DNA of 64,000 nt from AC-32 sp963717475 (GTDB lineage: Bacteria > Actinomycetota > Thermoleophilia > Gaiellales > Gaiellaceae): the NCBI GenBank assembly GCA_963717475.1, contig OY970337.1, positions 1,488,001-1,552,000 of the forward strand. Direction: 5' to 3'. A program made the translations under genes and the position numbers. Positions 56,714 through 64,000 of this stretch are shown in pieces; position 1 is the stretch's first letter; each line of letters starts with the position of its first letter. Under the pieces are notes generated by a model. The model searched no databases. It was not told the DNA's origin and was given only the letters and a program-made list of their open reading frames with translations.

Positions 56714-58268
56714 ATGACTGAATTTGGCATTGAAACCCACGTTTCGGCACCGCGAAGGCGGGCGCCGTTCGACATCTTCGCTTCCGCCGACCCGCGGACG
56801 CTGGAGATCCTCCGCCGCCGCCATACTGCGCGCCACCCACGGCGTCGCGGCTGGCTCGTGCGCAGGGCGCTCGTAGTCGCGGATCTCGCCGGGCTCGCTG
56901 CCGCGATGGTCACGGTCGAGCTCATCTTCGGGCAGGGCAGCGGCGCCGCGAACCGGGTCCACCCTTTGCTGGAGGCGCTTGTCCTCCTCGCGACGCTTCC
57001 CGGCTGGATCGTGATCGCGCGTTTCTACCGCCTCTACGACCAAGACGAGGAGCGCACGCATCACCCGACGACCGACGACCTCGTCGGCGTCTTCCACCTC
57101 GTCACGGTCTGCACCTGGCTCTTCTACGCCGCCGTCTCGCTCACCGGCGTGGCCCATCCCCAGCTCAGCAAGATGTTCGCGCTGTGGATCCTGGCGATCG
57201 GCCTCATCGCCGTCGCGCGCTCCTTCGCGCGGGCGTGGTGCCGGCGCAGCATCACGTACCTGCAGAACACGATCATCGTCGGCGCCGGCGACGTCGGCCA
57301 GAGCGTCGCGCGCAAGCTGATCCGCCACTCCGGAGTACGGCATCAACGTCGTCGGGTTCGTGGACGACGCGCCGAAGGAGCTGCAGACGGGGCTCGAGCA
57401 CGTCCAGCTGCTCGGCTCGCCCCATGAGCTGCCCGAGATGGTGCGGCTGCTCGACGTCGAGCGCGTGGTCATCGCCTTCTCGAACGACTCCGCCGAGCAG
57501 ACGCTCGAGCTCGTCCGGTCGCTCAACGAGCTCCAGGTGCAGGTCGACATCGTCCCGCGCCTGTTCGAGCTCGTCGCTCCGAGCGTCAAGATCGACACCG
57601 TCGAGGGGCTGCCTCTCGTCGGGCTGCCGCCGCCGCGCCTCTCGCGCTCGTCCCGCTGGGTCAAGCGCTCGATCGACGCGGCAGTGGCGGCCGTCGCGCT
57701 CCTGCTGACCGCGCCGCTGTTCGCGTACATCGCGCTGCGCGTGAAGCTCGACTCGCCCGGCCCGGTCTTCTTCCGCCAGAAGCGGCTCGGCAAGGACCAG
57801 CGCGAGTTCGAGGTGCTCAAGTTCCGCACGATGAAGGTCGACAACGACGATTCGGCCCACCGCGAGTTCATCAAGGACCTGATGGATCCGACGACTGCGA
57901 AGACGACGAACGGCATCTACAAGCTCGACCGCGGCGACGCCGTGACCCGCTCGGGTCGCTGGCTGCGCGGGACGAGCCTCGACGAGCTGCCTCAGCTCAT
58001 CAACGTCCTGCGCGGCGACATGTCGCTCGTCGGCCCGCGGCCTTGCATCGAGTGGGAGACCGAGCATTTCGAGCCGCACCACTTCGACCGTTTCCTCGTA
58101 CCCGCCGGGATCACGGGCCTCTGGCAGGTAACCGCCCGGGCGCAGGCGACCTTCAAGGAGGCGCTCGACATGGACGTCGCCTACGCGCGCGGCTGGTCGC
58201 TCGGCCTCGATCTCAGGCTCATCTGCCGGACACCGCTCCAGGTTCTCGGCCGGAGGGCGACCGCTTGA
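56714..58268 (+). CDS. initiating polyprenyl-phosphate sugar transferase (1-bp frameshift)
   Basis: About 518 codons. The N-terminal half has about four to five membrane spans and a Rossmann-like segment (NTIIVGAGDVGQSVARKL). The C-terminal half is the bacterial sugar transferase domain: KRSIDAAVAAVALLLTAPLF, KLDSPGPVFFRQKRLG, EFEVLKFRTMK and DELPQLINVLRGDMSLVGPRP. It loads the first sugar-1-phosphate onto undecaprenyl phosphate and so starts the repeat unit. The frame breaks near 57329, where one base too many separates LIRH from PEYGINVVGFVDD; length is 3n+1 as expected. The ATG at 56714 is preceded by GGGGAGAG. Its stop overlaps the Gfo/Idh start (TTGA). Confidence 0.87.
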
Positions 58269-59362
58269 GCGGGAACGGCAACGGCAACGGGAACGGCCAC
58301 GCGAAGCTGCCCTGGCCGCTCGCCCGCATGCCGCTGACGCCGCGCCTCGCGGTCGTCGGCCTCGGCTACTGGGGCCCGAACCTCGTCCGGAACATCCAGG
58401 AGATGCCGGACGCCGAGCTCGTCGCGGTCTGCGACATGCGCGAGGACGCGCTCGAGACGATCGCGCGGCGCTACCCGGCCGTCACGACCACGACCTCGTT
58501 CGACGACATCGTCGAGGACGATGGCATCGACGCCGTCGTCCTGGCAACGCCCGTCTCGACACATCATCCGCTCGCGCTCAAGGCGCTCAACGCCGGCAAG
58601 CACGTCTTCATCGAGAAGCCGCTCGCAGCGTCCTCCGAGGAGGCGCGGGAGCTGATGGAGACCGCCGACGAGCGCGGCCTCGTCCTGATGCCGGGCCACA
58701 CGTTCCTCTACAGCCCGCCGGTGAACGCGATCCGCGAACTGATCGCGAGCGGCGACATCGGCGAGGTCTACTTCATCTCGACGAGCCGCGTGAACCTCGG
58801 CCTGCACCAGGCAGACGTCAGCGTCGCCTGGGACCTCGGCCCGCACGACTTCTCGATCCTGCGCTACTGGCTCGGCGAGACCCCGCGCCACGTCAGCGCA
58901 ATGAGCCGCAGCTGCGTGATGCCGGACATCCCGGACGTCGCGTTCATCAACCTCGAGTTCCCGTCGGGCACGATCGCCCACGTCGAGCTCTCCTGGCTCG
59001 CCCCGAGCAAGCTGCGCCGGACGACGATCGTCGGCTCCCGCAAGATGATCGTCTACGACGACACGAGCAACGAGCCAGTGCGCGTCTTCGACCGCGGCGT
59101 CGACCTGCCGAACCCGGAGACCTTCGGCGAGTACCAGCTCACCTACCGCACCGGCGACATCGTCTCCCCGCACGTGCCGGCCGCCGAGCCGCTCTTCCTC
59201 GAGCTGAGCGACTTCTGCACGGCGATTCGCACCGGCGAGGAGCCGCGCTCGAGCGCCGAGATCGGCCTGGACGTCGTCCGGATCATCGAGTCCGTCGACG
59301 CCTCGCTCGAGGCCGACGGCGCGCGCGTAGGCGTCGCCGAGGCCACGGCCGGACCCACGTAG
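58265..59362 (+). CDS. Gfo/Idh/MocA-family sugar-nucleotide oxidoreductase (WlbA/WbpB-like)
   Basis: A dehydrogenase with NAD-binding RLAVVGLGYWGPNLVRN and the catalytic segment HVFIEKPLA (Lys in EKP). A C-terminal sheet with WDLGPHDFSILRYW is typical of the sugar-nucleotide group. With the DegT and acetyltransferase genes directly after it, it fits the 3-keto step of UDP-2,3-diacetamido-2,3-dideoxyglucuronate synthesis or a similar 3-amino-sugar route. The start is either TTG 58265, overlapping the previous stop, or ATG 58328; the longer form adds a Gly-Asn repeat encoded by (GGNAAC)4. It is 3 bp from the next gene. Confidence 0.88.
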   Translation: MSGNGNGNGNGHAKLPWPLARMPLTPRLAVVGLGYWGPNLVRNIQEMPDAELVAVCDMREDALETIARRYPAVTTTTSFDDIVEDDGIDAVVLATPVSTHHPLALKALNAGKHVFIEKPLAASSEEARELMETADERGLVLMPGHTFLYSPPVNAIRELIASGDIGEVYFISTSRVNLGLHQADVSVAWDLGPHDFSILRYWLGETPRHVSAMSRSCVMPDIPDVAFINLEFPSGTIAHVELSWLAPSKLRRTTIVGSRKMIVYDDTSNEPVRVFDRGVDLPNPETFGEYQLTYRTGDIVSPHVPAAEPLFLELSDFCTAIRTGEEPRSSAEIGLDVVRIIESVDASLEADGARVGVAEATAGPT

Positions 59363-59364
59363 CC

Positions 59365-60492
59365 ATGGGCACACAGGCAACGACCACCCGAGTTCCGTTC
59401 CTCGATCTCGGGGCGATTCACAGCGACCTCAAGGACGACCTGCTCGAGGCGTTCGCCGCCCTGATCGACAGCGGCGCGTTCATCAACGGCCCGCAGGTGC
59501 GCGAGTTCGAGGAGGCCTTCGCGGCCTACGTCGGGACCACCGAGGCCATCGGCCTCGCCAGCGGCCTCGACGCGCTGCGCCTCGGCCTGCTCGCGATGGG
59601 CATCGAGCGAGGCGACGAGGTGCTCGTCCCGGCGAACACCTTCGTGGCGACGCTCGAGGCCGTCACACAGGCGGGCGGAGTGCCCGTGCCGGTCGACATG
59701 TCCGAGACCGACTGGAACATCGACGTGGCCGCAGCGGAGGCCGCGATCGGTGAGAAGACGCGCTTCCTGCTGCCGGTTCATCTCTACGGGCAGATGGCCG
59801 ACATGCGCGCGCTCGTGACTCTCGCCGACCGCCATCACCTGACCGTGCTCGAAGACGCCTGCCAGGCGCACGGCGCCACGCGCGACGGCTTCGCGGCAGG
59901 GACCCTGGGCGCCGCAGCCGCGTTCAGCTTCTACCCCGGGAAGAACCTCGGCGCGTTCGGCGACGCCGGCGCGCTGACGACCAACAACGCGGCCCTCGCC
60001 GATGTCATGCGGGCCTTGCGCGAGCACGGCCAGCGCGCGAAGTACGAGCACGAACGCGAGGGCTGGACCGCCCGGCTCGACACGATCCAGGCGATCGTCC
60101 TCTCGGCGAAGCTCGCACGGCTCGACGGCTGGAACGAGGAGCGCCGCGCGATCGCGCGCCACTACCTCGAGCGGCTCGCGGGCGTCGGCGACCTCGACCT
60201 CCCGCCCGTCGCAGCCGACAGCGAGCCCGTCTGGCACCTCTTCGTCGTGCGAACGGCCGACCCGGCTGCCCTCGCCGAGGCTCTGAACGCCCGTGGGATC
60301 GCCACCGGGCGGCACTACCCCGACGCCGTCCACCTGACGGAGGCCTACCGCGGGCTCGGCTACGAGCGCGGCGCCTTCCCCGTCGCAGAACGCCACGCCG
60401 ATCGTGTCCTCTCGCTGCCTATCTTTCCCGGGATGACGATCGAAGCCGCAGATGCCGTTGTGGCCGCCGTACTCGGCGTTCTTCGACGGTGA
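59365..60492 (+). CDS. DegT/DnrJ/EryC1 sugar aminotransferase (WlbC/WbpE-like)
   Basis: A 375-residue PLP enzyme with the family blocks VPFLDLGAIH, ASGLDALRLGLLAMGI, VHLYGQMADM, LEDACQAHGA and the PLP lysine K193 in FSFYPGKNLGAFGDAG. It transfers an amino group to a 3-keto sugar nucleotide, as expected after the Gfo/Idh protein. It starts at ATG 59365 and overlaps the acetyltransferase gene by GTGA. The order dehydrogenase, aminotransferase, acetyltransferase matches the WlbA-C-B and WbpB-E-D sets. The product is most likely an N-acetylated 3-amino sugar of the exported glycan. Confidence 0.92.
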   Translation: MGTQATTTRVPFLDLGAIHSDLKDDLLEAFAALIDSGAFINGPQVREFEEAFAAYVGTTEAIGLASGLDALRLGLLAMGIERGDEVLVPANTFVATLEAVTQAGGVPVPVDMSETDWNIDVAAAEAAIGEKTRFLLPVHLYGQMADMRALVTLADRHHLTVLEDACQAHGATRDGFAAGTLGAAAAFSFYPGKNLGAFGDAGALTTNNAALADVMRALREHGQRAKYEHEREGWTARLDTIQAIVLSAKLARLDGWNEERRAIARHYLERLAGVGDLDLPPVAADSEPVWHLFVVRTADPAALAEALNARGIATGRHYPDAVHLTEAYRGLGYERGAFPVAERHADRVLSLPIFPGMTIEAADAVVAAVLGVLRR

Positions 60493-60998
60493 CTGACCTG
60501 CCGGCCAACCACGGGCCGGCCAACGAGGCGCCCTACCGGCTGATCAACGGCGTCGAGTTCGGCGACGGCGTGATCGTGCAGGCGTTCACGAACCTCTACG
60601 GCTGCGCGATCGGCGACGGCACCCGCGTGGGGACCTTCGTCGAGATCCAGCGCGGCGCGAGCATCGGGGCCCGCTGCAAGATCCAGAGCCACACGTTCAT
60701 CTGCACGGGTGTCGAGATCGGTGACGAGGTCTTCGTCGGGCACGGGGTCGTCTTCATCAACGACAAACGTCCGCGTGCGACGACCGACGAGGGCGCCCTC
60801 CAGACCGACGACGACTGGGAGCTCCTGCCCACGGTCGTCGAGCGGCGCGCCTCGATCGGCTCGGGCGCGGTCGTCCTCGGCGGCCTGCGGATCGGCGAGG
60901 GCGCGATCGTCGGGGCAGGCGCGGTCGTCACCCGCGACGTTCCGGCGGGCGTGACCGTCGCGGGCAGCCCCGCACGGGAGCTGGCCGGAACCAGATGA
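60489..60998 (+). CDS. hexapeptide N-acetyltransferase (WlbB/WbpD-like)
   Basis: A 169-residue left-handed beta-helix enzyme. The helix starts RLINGVEFGDGVIVQAFTNLYGCAIGDGTRVGTFVEIQRG and includes CKIQSHTFICTGVEIGDEVFVGHGV, very close to WbpD/WlbB proteins that acetylate the 3-amino group of UDP-2-acetamido-3-amino sugars. The segment VFINDKRPRA is typical of the acceptor-binding loop. It begins with GTG 60489 inside the DegT stop and its stop overlaps the hydrolase start (ATGA). With the two preceding genes it forms a complete three-step set from a sugar acid or 6-deoxy-type precursor. Confidence 0.9.
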   Translation: MTDLPANHGPANEAPYRLINGVEFGDGVIVQAFTNLYGCAIGDGTRVGTFVEIQRGASIGARCKIQSHTFICTGVEIGDEVFVGHGVVFINDKRPRATTDEGALQTDDDWELLPTVVERRASIGSGAVVLGGLRIGEGAIVGAGAVVTRDVPAGVTVAGSPARELAGTR

Positions 60999-61873
60999 AG
61001 CTCGCGGTCGCGGTCGTGGTCGTGGTGGTGCTCTGCGCCGCCGCCGGCCTCGCCGCGCTCGCCTGGCGCGCCTCGGCGCGCGCAGTCCACCCCGGTCCCG
61101 CCTCGTACGCCTGGAGCGCTGCGGACTTCCCGGAGCTCGCCGCCGAGGAGGTGACAGTCGACTCGTCGACCGGCGCCCGCCTCGCCGGCCGGTTCTTCCC
61201 GGGCAGCAAGCGCGCGACGATCGTACTCACCCACGGCTACGGCGGCACCCAGGACGAGATGCTGCCGGTGGCGGCCGCCCTCCATCGCAAGGGGTACACG
61301 GTCTTCACCTACGACACCCGCGGCTGCGGCCGGAGCAGCGGGGAGGTCACGTTCGGCGCGCGCGAGCAGGACGACCTCATCTCCGTGGTCGACCACCTCG
61401 TGTCCCGCCCCGACGTCGACTCGGAGCGCATCGGTGCCCTTGGCTTCTCCATGGGGGGCGCGACCACTCTGCTCGCCGCGGCCCGCGATCCGCGGATCAA
61501 GGCCGTCGTGGCGGACTCCGCGTGGAAGACCGCCAAGAGCTGGCTGCGGCCGAGCGTGCGGGCCGTCTTCCTCCATCCGCGCAACCACTTCTCGGCCCTG
61601 GCCCTCACTTTCGCCGAGCTCCGGACCGGCGTCGACCTCGACGACCTGCGGCCGGTGGACGCCATGCGCAGTCTTTCAGGGCGCCCTGTCCTGCTCATCC
61701 ACGGGTCGGCCGACGACGTCGTCCTGCCCGCCGACTCAGAGGCACTCTCCGCGGCGAACGAAGGTGGCGAGCTGTGGCGCATCGAGGGCGCCGGGCACGG
61801 CGCCACCGTGGCCCCGGACGGAGCGACCACCTCGGCGCGGGTCGGCGACTTCTTCGAGCGCGCTCTCAGCTAG
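60995..61873 (+). CDS. membrane-anchored alpha/beta hydrolase
   Basis: A 292-residue protein with an N-terminal signal anchor (about residues 3-24) and an alpha/beta-hydrolase domain. The nucleophile is Ser152 in GFSMGGAT, the oxyanion loop is LTHGYGGTQ, the acid lies in HGSADDVVLP and the base is in GAGHGA. The fold resembles acyl esterases and other extracytoplasmic hydrolases. It may act on acyl groups of the surface glycan; the substrate is not seen. It is the last gene of the sugar-modifying operon and overlaps the acetyltransferase by four bases. Its stop shares CTAG (61870-61873) with the convergent SGNH gene. Confidence 0.87.
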   Translation: MKLAVAVVVVVVLCAAAGLAALAWRASARAVHPGPASYAWSAADFPELAAEEVTVDSSTGARLAGRFFPGSKRATIVLTHGYGGTQDEMLPVAAALHRKGYTVFTYDTRGCGRSSGEVTFGAREQDDLISVVDHLVSRPDVDSERIGALGFSMGGATTLLAAARDPRIKAVVADSAWKTAKSWLRPSVRAVFLHPRNHFSALALTFAELRTGVDLDDLRPVDAMRSLSGRPVLLIHGSADDVVLPADSEALSAANEGGELWRIEGAGHGATVAPDGATTSARVGDFFERALS

Positions 61874-63490
61874 CCGCCGTAAACGTTGGCGACCATCGCG
61901 TCGGCCCACTGCTGCCGGTACGCGACGTAGCCGGCTTCGGTCGGATGCACCCCGTCCGAGCCGATGAAGTTTTGATGGGCCTGGAAGTACGACCACATAT
62001 CCGGCCCGTGCACGATCTGCGGATAGTTCGTGTACAGCTCGTAAATCTTGGCGTTCAGCGGCGGCGCGCACTGCTGGATGTCCTGCGTGCGGCCCCAGGT
62101 GATCGTCGGCACGATGGGAACGTCCCCGTGGTTGAGGACGGCCTGGACCATGGTCACGTAATGGGCATAGAAGACGTCCGGCTCGACGCACGCCTGGTCG
62201 TCGTTGCCGCCGAAGTTCAGCGCAACGAAGTGGCCGGGGAACGTCGATAGCCAGGTGTTGATGTGTTGCGCACCGTCGGATGAAAAGAGTCCGCCGATGC
62301 CACCGTCCTCATAGGCGGGGAAGTAATCAGGAAGCGCCGAGTGGATGAGCTGGCTGAAGTTCGCCCCGCCGTTTCCGCTGACGGGCTCGTGAGGCATCCC
62401 GTCCTCGGTGATCGAGTCTCCGTAGAAGATCCAGCTGTCCGCCGCGCTCCCGCTCGCATCGTGGACGTCCATGTTCATCTCTGCGTCCGTGTTGCCGCTT
62501 GAGCCGTCGGTCGCCGTCACGTTAATCCGGATCCAGTTGTTGCCCGCCATGTTCAGCAGGTGCTGGCGCGAGTGATACGTGTTGTTAGTGACCGTTGCCA
62601 GCGTGACCCAGCCTGAGGCGGGTGGACTGCCGCCGCCGGCCGCGGGATTGACCTGAATCGTGTAGCTGCGGAGATTGTTGTACGCAGCCTGGCCGACTAG
62701 GACGTGATCGTACGGCGTCGTGATCGGGTCGTTGTACCACCCCACGACGACGAGCCCACGGTGCGCCGCCGGCACTGACGAGAGGTCGTACGCCAGCCAT
62801 GCGGGGCCGTTCGAGCGCCAGTAGGTGCTGTAGCTCGAGTCATTCGCTCCGCCCGTGCTCCCTGACGACGCAAAGGCCGGGACGCCGCGGCTGATGACCG
62901 GCATCGGCGCCAGGGGCGGTGGCGGAGGCGGTGGTGGCGGAGGCGGTGCTGGCGGTGGTGGTGGTGGAGGAGGCGGTGGTGGAGGCGGAGGTGGTGGAGG
63001 CGGCGGTGGTGGAGGCGGAGGCGGTGGCGGCGGTGGTGGAGGCGGAGGCGGCGGTGGAGGCGGAGGAGGCGGAGGCGGCGGTGGCGGTGGCGGTGGCGGT
63101 GGATGTCCGTGCCTGCCGCGCGAGACCGGTCGTGTCGGATGCGACCGCGCCGAGCTCGACCCGGACGGGTTGGAGGCCGTCACGACCACACGCAGCCTCC
63201 GGCCGACGTCCGCCGCGCCGAGCTTGTACCAGGCGTGCGTCGCGTGCCGGACGGACGAGCACGGAGCACCGGCCTTCGCACAGCGCAACCATGCGTACCG
63301 GAACCTCGTGGGAGCGCCGGACCAGCGACCCTTCGTCGCGACGAGCGTCTTCCCGCGGACGGCCGAGCCCGTGGATCCGCGGCGCGGCGACGCTCTGCGG
63401 AGCGGAGACGACGCGCGCAGACGCCCCGCTCGCGAGGATCGCGAAGGCGAAAAGGCTCAGAGTGGCGGCAAAGAGGGCGGCTGAACGCAT
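61870..63490 (-). CDS. secreted Ig-like domain - polyproline linker - SGNH-type esterase (frameshift near N-terminus)
   Basis: About 540 codons from ATG 63490. A signal peptide (MRSAALFAATLSLFAFAIL) is followed by an Ig-like module, whose clear part is ADVGRRLRVVVTASNPSGSS, then a 63-codon proline linker (62914-63102). A galactose-binding-like segment (about 150 residues, with YSTYWRSNGPAWLAYDL) precedes the SGNH hydrolase: block I IFYGDSITEDG, block III NFGGNDD and block V DGVHPTEAGY. SGNH enzymes remove acetyl or other acyl groups from polysaccharides. One extra base near 63372-63378 breaks the frame in the Ig-like part; removing it restores GKTLVATKGRWSG, and the length is 3n+1. Its domain plan is that of the GH18/GH5 family, but 24 kb away at the other end of the locus. 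Confidence 0.84.
62914..63102 (-). repeat. 63-codon polyproline tract of the SGNH protein
   Basis: Mixed CCN codons with a single Ala, linking the Ig-like and hydrolase parts. Plus-strand reading gives polyglycine. It is similar in size to the first GH18 linker. Confidence 0.88.
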
Positions 63491-63601
63491 CGGCGGATGC
63501 TCGAGGTCGTACTCGTCACATCGGCGCTGAGGAGGTCGCCTGCCATCCCCTGGTCGGGCCATCCGCAAGGAGCAAACCCTAAAGCAGCCGCAGGTCGGAA
63601 G

Positions 63602-63674
63602 TGGAGCCGACGGGGATCGAACCCGTGACCTCCAGAGTGCCACTCTGGCGCTCTCCCAGCTGAGCTACGGCCCC
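63602..63674 (-). tRNA. tRNA-Ala(GGC)
   Basis: The minus strand folds into a standard cloverleaf. The acceptor stem is GGGGCCG/CGGCTCC with G3:U70, the identity element of tRNA-Ala. The D-arm is GCTC-AGCTGGGA-GAGC, the anticodon stem CCAGA/TCTGG with loop GTGGCAC (anticodon GGC), and the T-arm ACGGG-TTCGATC-CCCGT. The discriminator is A. CCA is not encoded: CTT follows. It reads GCC and GCU codons. Confidence 0.95.
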
Positions 63675-63785
63675 AAGCGATCTCAGTTTAGCGGCGAAGT
63701 CGTAATCCTCCGCCCAGTGGATTCGCCGCGCTTGGTTGTTGCGAGTGGGCGCGATCCTCAGCTAGTTGTCTAATCGGACGACAGG
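63675..63785. other. 111-bp gap between rsfS and the tRNA
   Basis: No gene is seen. On the minus strand it should hold the tRNA promoter. TAGTTGTCTAATCG and TAAACTGAGATC are the only AT-richer parts; TAAACT (63683-63688, minus strand) fits TANNNT and ends eight bases before the tRNA 5' end. Confidence 0.3.
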
Positions 63786-64000
63786 CTAGACTGCGGCGGC
63801 GTCGAGCTCGATGCTCGGGACGTCGCCCCAGAGCTCCTCGAGGCGGTAGTACTCCCGCGCCTCGGGCGTGAAGACGTGGAGGACCACGTCGAGGTAGTCG
63901 GCGACGATCCAGCGGCCCTCGGGCTCGCCGGCGACCGAGGTCGGCAGCGCGCGTTCCTCCTGCTTCAGGCGCACGTGCACCTCGTCCCAGATCGCCTTCG
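63786..64000 (-). CDS. rsfS: ribosomal silencing factor RsfS, C-terminal part
   Basis: The gene enters from the right edge on the minus strand; about 71 codons are visible. The sequence AIWDEVHVRLKQEERALP, followed by EGEPxGRWIVADYLDVVLHVF in slightly varied form (GEPEGRWIVADYLDVVLHVF) and REYYRLEELWGD, is the conserved core and C-terminus of RsfS/Iojap. The protein binds ribosomal protein L14 and blocks subunit joining when nutrients are scarce. In many actinobacteria it lies next to nadD. The stop is at 63786-63788, and the short extra tail after GDVP is usual. Confidence 0.93.
   Translation of the reverse strand, partial: KAIWDEVHVRLKQEERALPTSVAGEPEGRWIVADYLDVVLHVFTPEAREYYRLEELWGDVPSIELDAAAV

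Overview
The window looks like one contiguous piece of a GC-rich actinobacterial chromosome. The dense stop/start-overlapped genes, GTG/TTG/CTG starts, an actinobacterial-type SOS box and the many secreted proteins with short Ig-like repeats suggest a deep-branching soil lineage such as Thermoleophilia/Gaiellales; the lineage is an inference, not a read-out. I see no insertion sequence, phage, CRISPR or rRNA. One tRNA-Ala(GGC) lies near the right end.

Region 1 (1-11.5 kb, mostly minus strand) is housekeeping and catabolism: the N-terminus of a 2-oxoglutarate dehydrogenase E1, three small membrane/lipoproteins, a secreted Ig-like protein, hydantoinase/oxoprolinase subunits HyuB and HyuA, and a kinase-aminotransferase fusion. 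On the plus strand follow a PPOX-type flavoprotein, a RidA-like protein and a serine/threonine dehydratase. The region ends with DNA polymerase IV, which has an SOS box against its start codon.

Region 2 (11.5-22.8 kb) holds a minus-strand P1-family aminopeptidase and a long plus-strand operon: HDAC-like amidohydrolase, M28 peptidase, S66 LD-carboxypeptidase, a complete dipeptide/oligopeptide ABC importer (binding protein, two permeases, two ATPases) and an HhH-GPD DNA glycosylase. It reads as a unit for taking up and trimming peptides, possibly cell-wall peptides.

Region 3 (22.8-63.5 kb) is an exopolysaccharide locus of Wzx/Wzy type interleaved with an unusual family of secreted hydrolases. 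Assembly genes are an initiating sugar-phosphate transferase, three glycosyltransferases, a flippase, an O-antigen polymerase/ligase-like protein and a Wzz-like protein, with Gfo/Idh, DegT and hexapeptide acetyltransferase genes for an N-acetylated amino sugar. Two carrier-protein modules lie inside it: FkbH-ACP-VOC on one side, and an acyl-CoA-ligase-like enzyme, asparagine synthase, second ACP and NAD-synthase-like enzyme on the other. They may make an acyl or amide decoration of the glycan. Six secreted proteins carry GH18 and/or GH5 modules and one carries an SGNH esterase module. Six of these seven join an N-terminal Ig-like domain to the enzyme through proline-rich linkers of up to 69 codons. 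An 1821-residue secreted protein ends in an N,N-dimethylformamidase-beta-like domain. Two receiver-type proteins flank the locus. The GH18 modules show very recent sequence exchange.

Region 4 (63.6-64 kb) has the tRNA and the 3' part of rsfS.

Quality note: eight genes need single-base frame corrections to restore conserved proteins, mostly one extra base and often in a short homopolymer. I treat most of these as likely sequence errors, but raw reads would be needed to exclude real pseudogenes.
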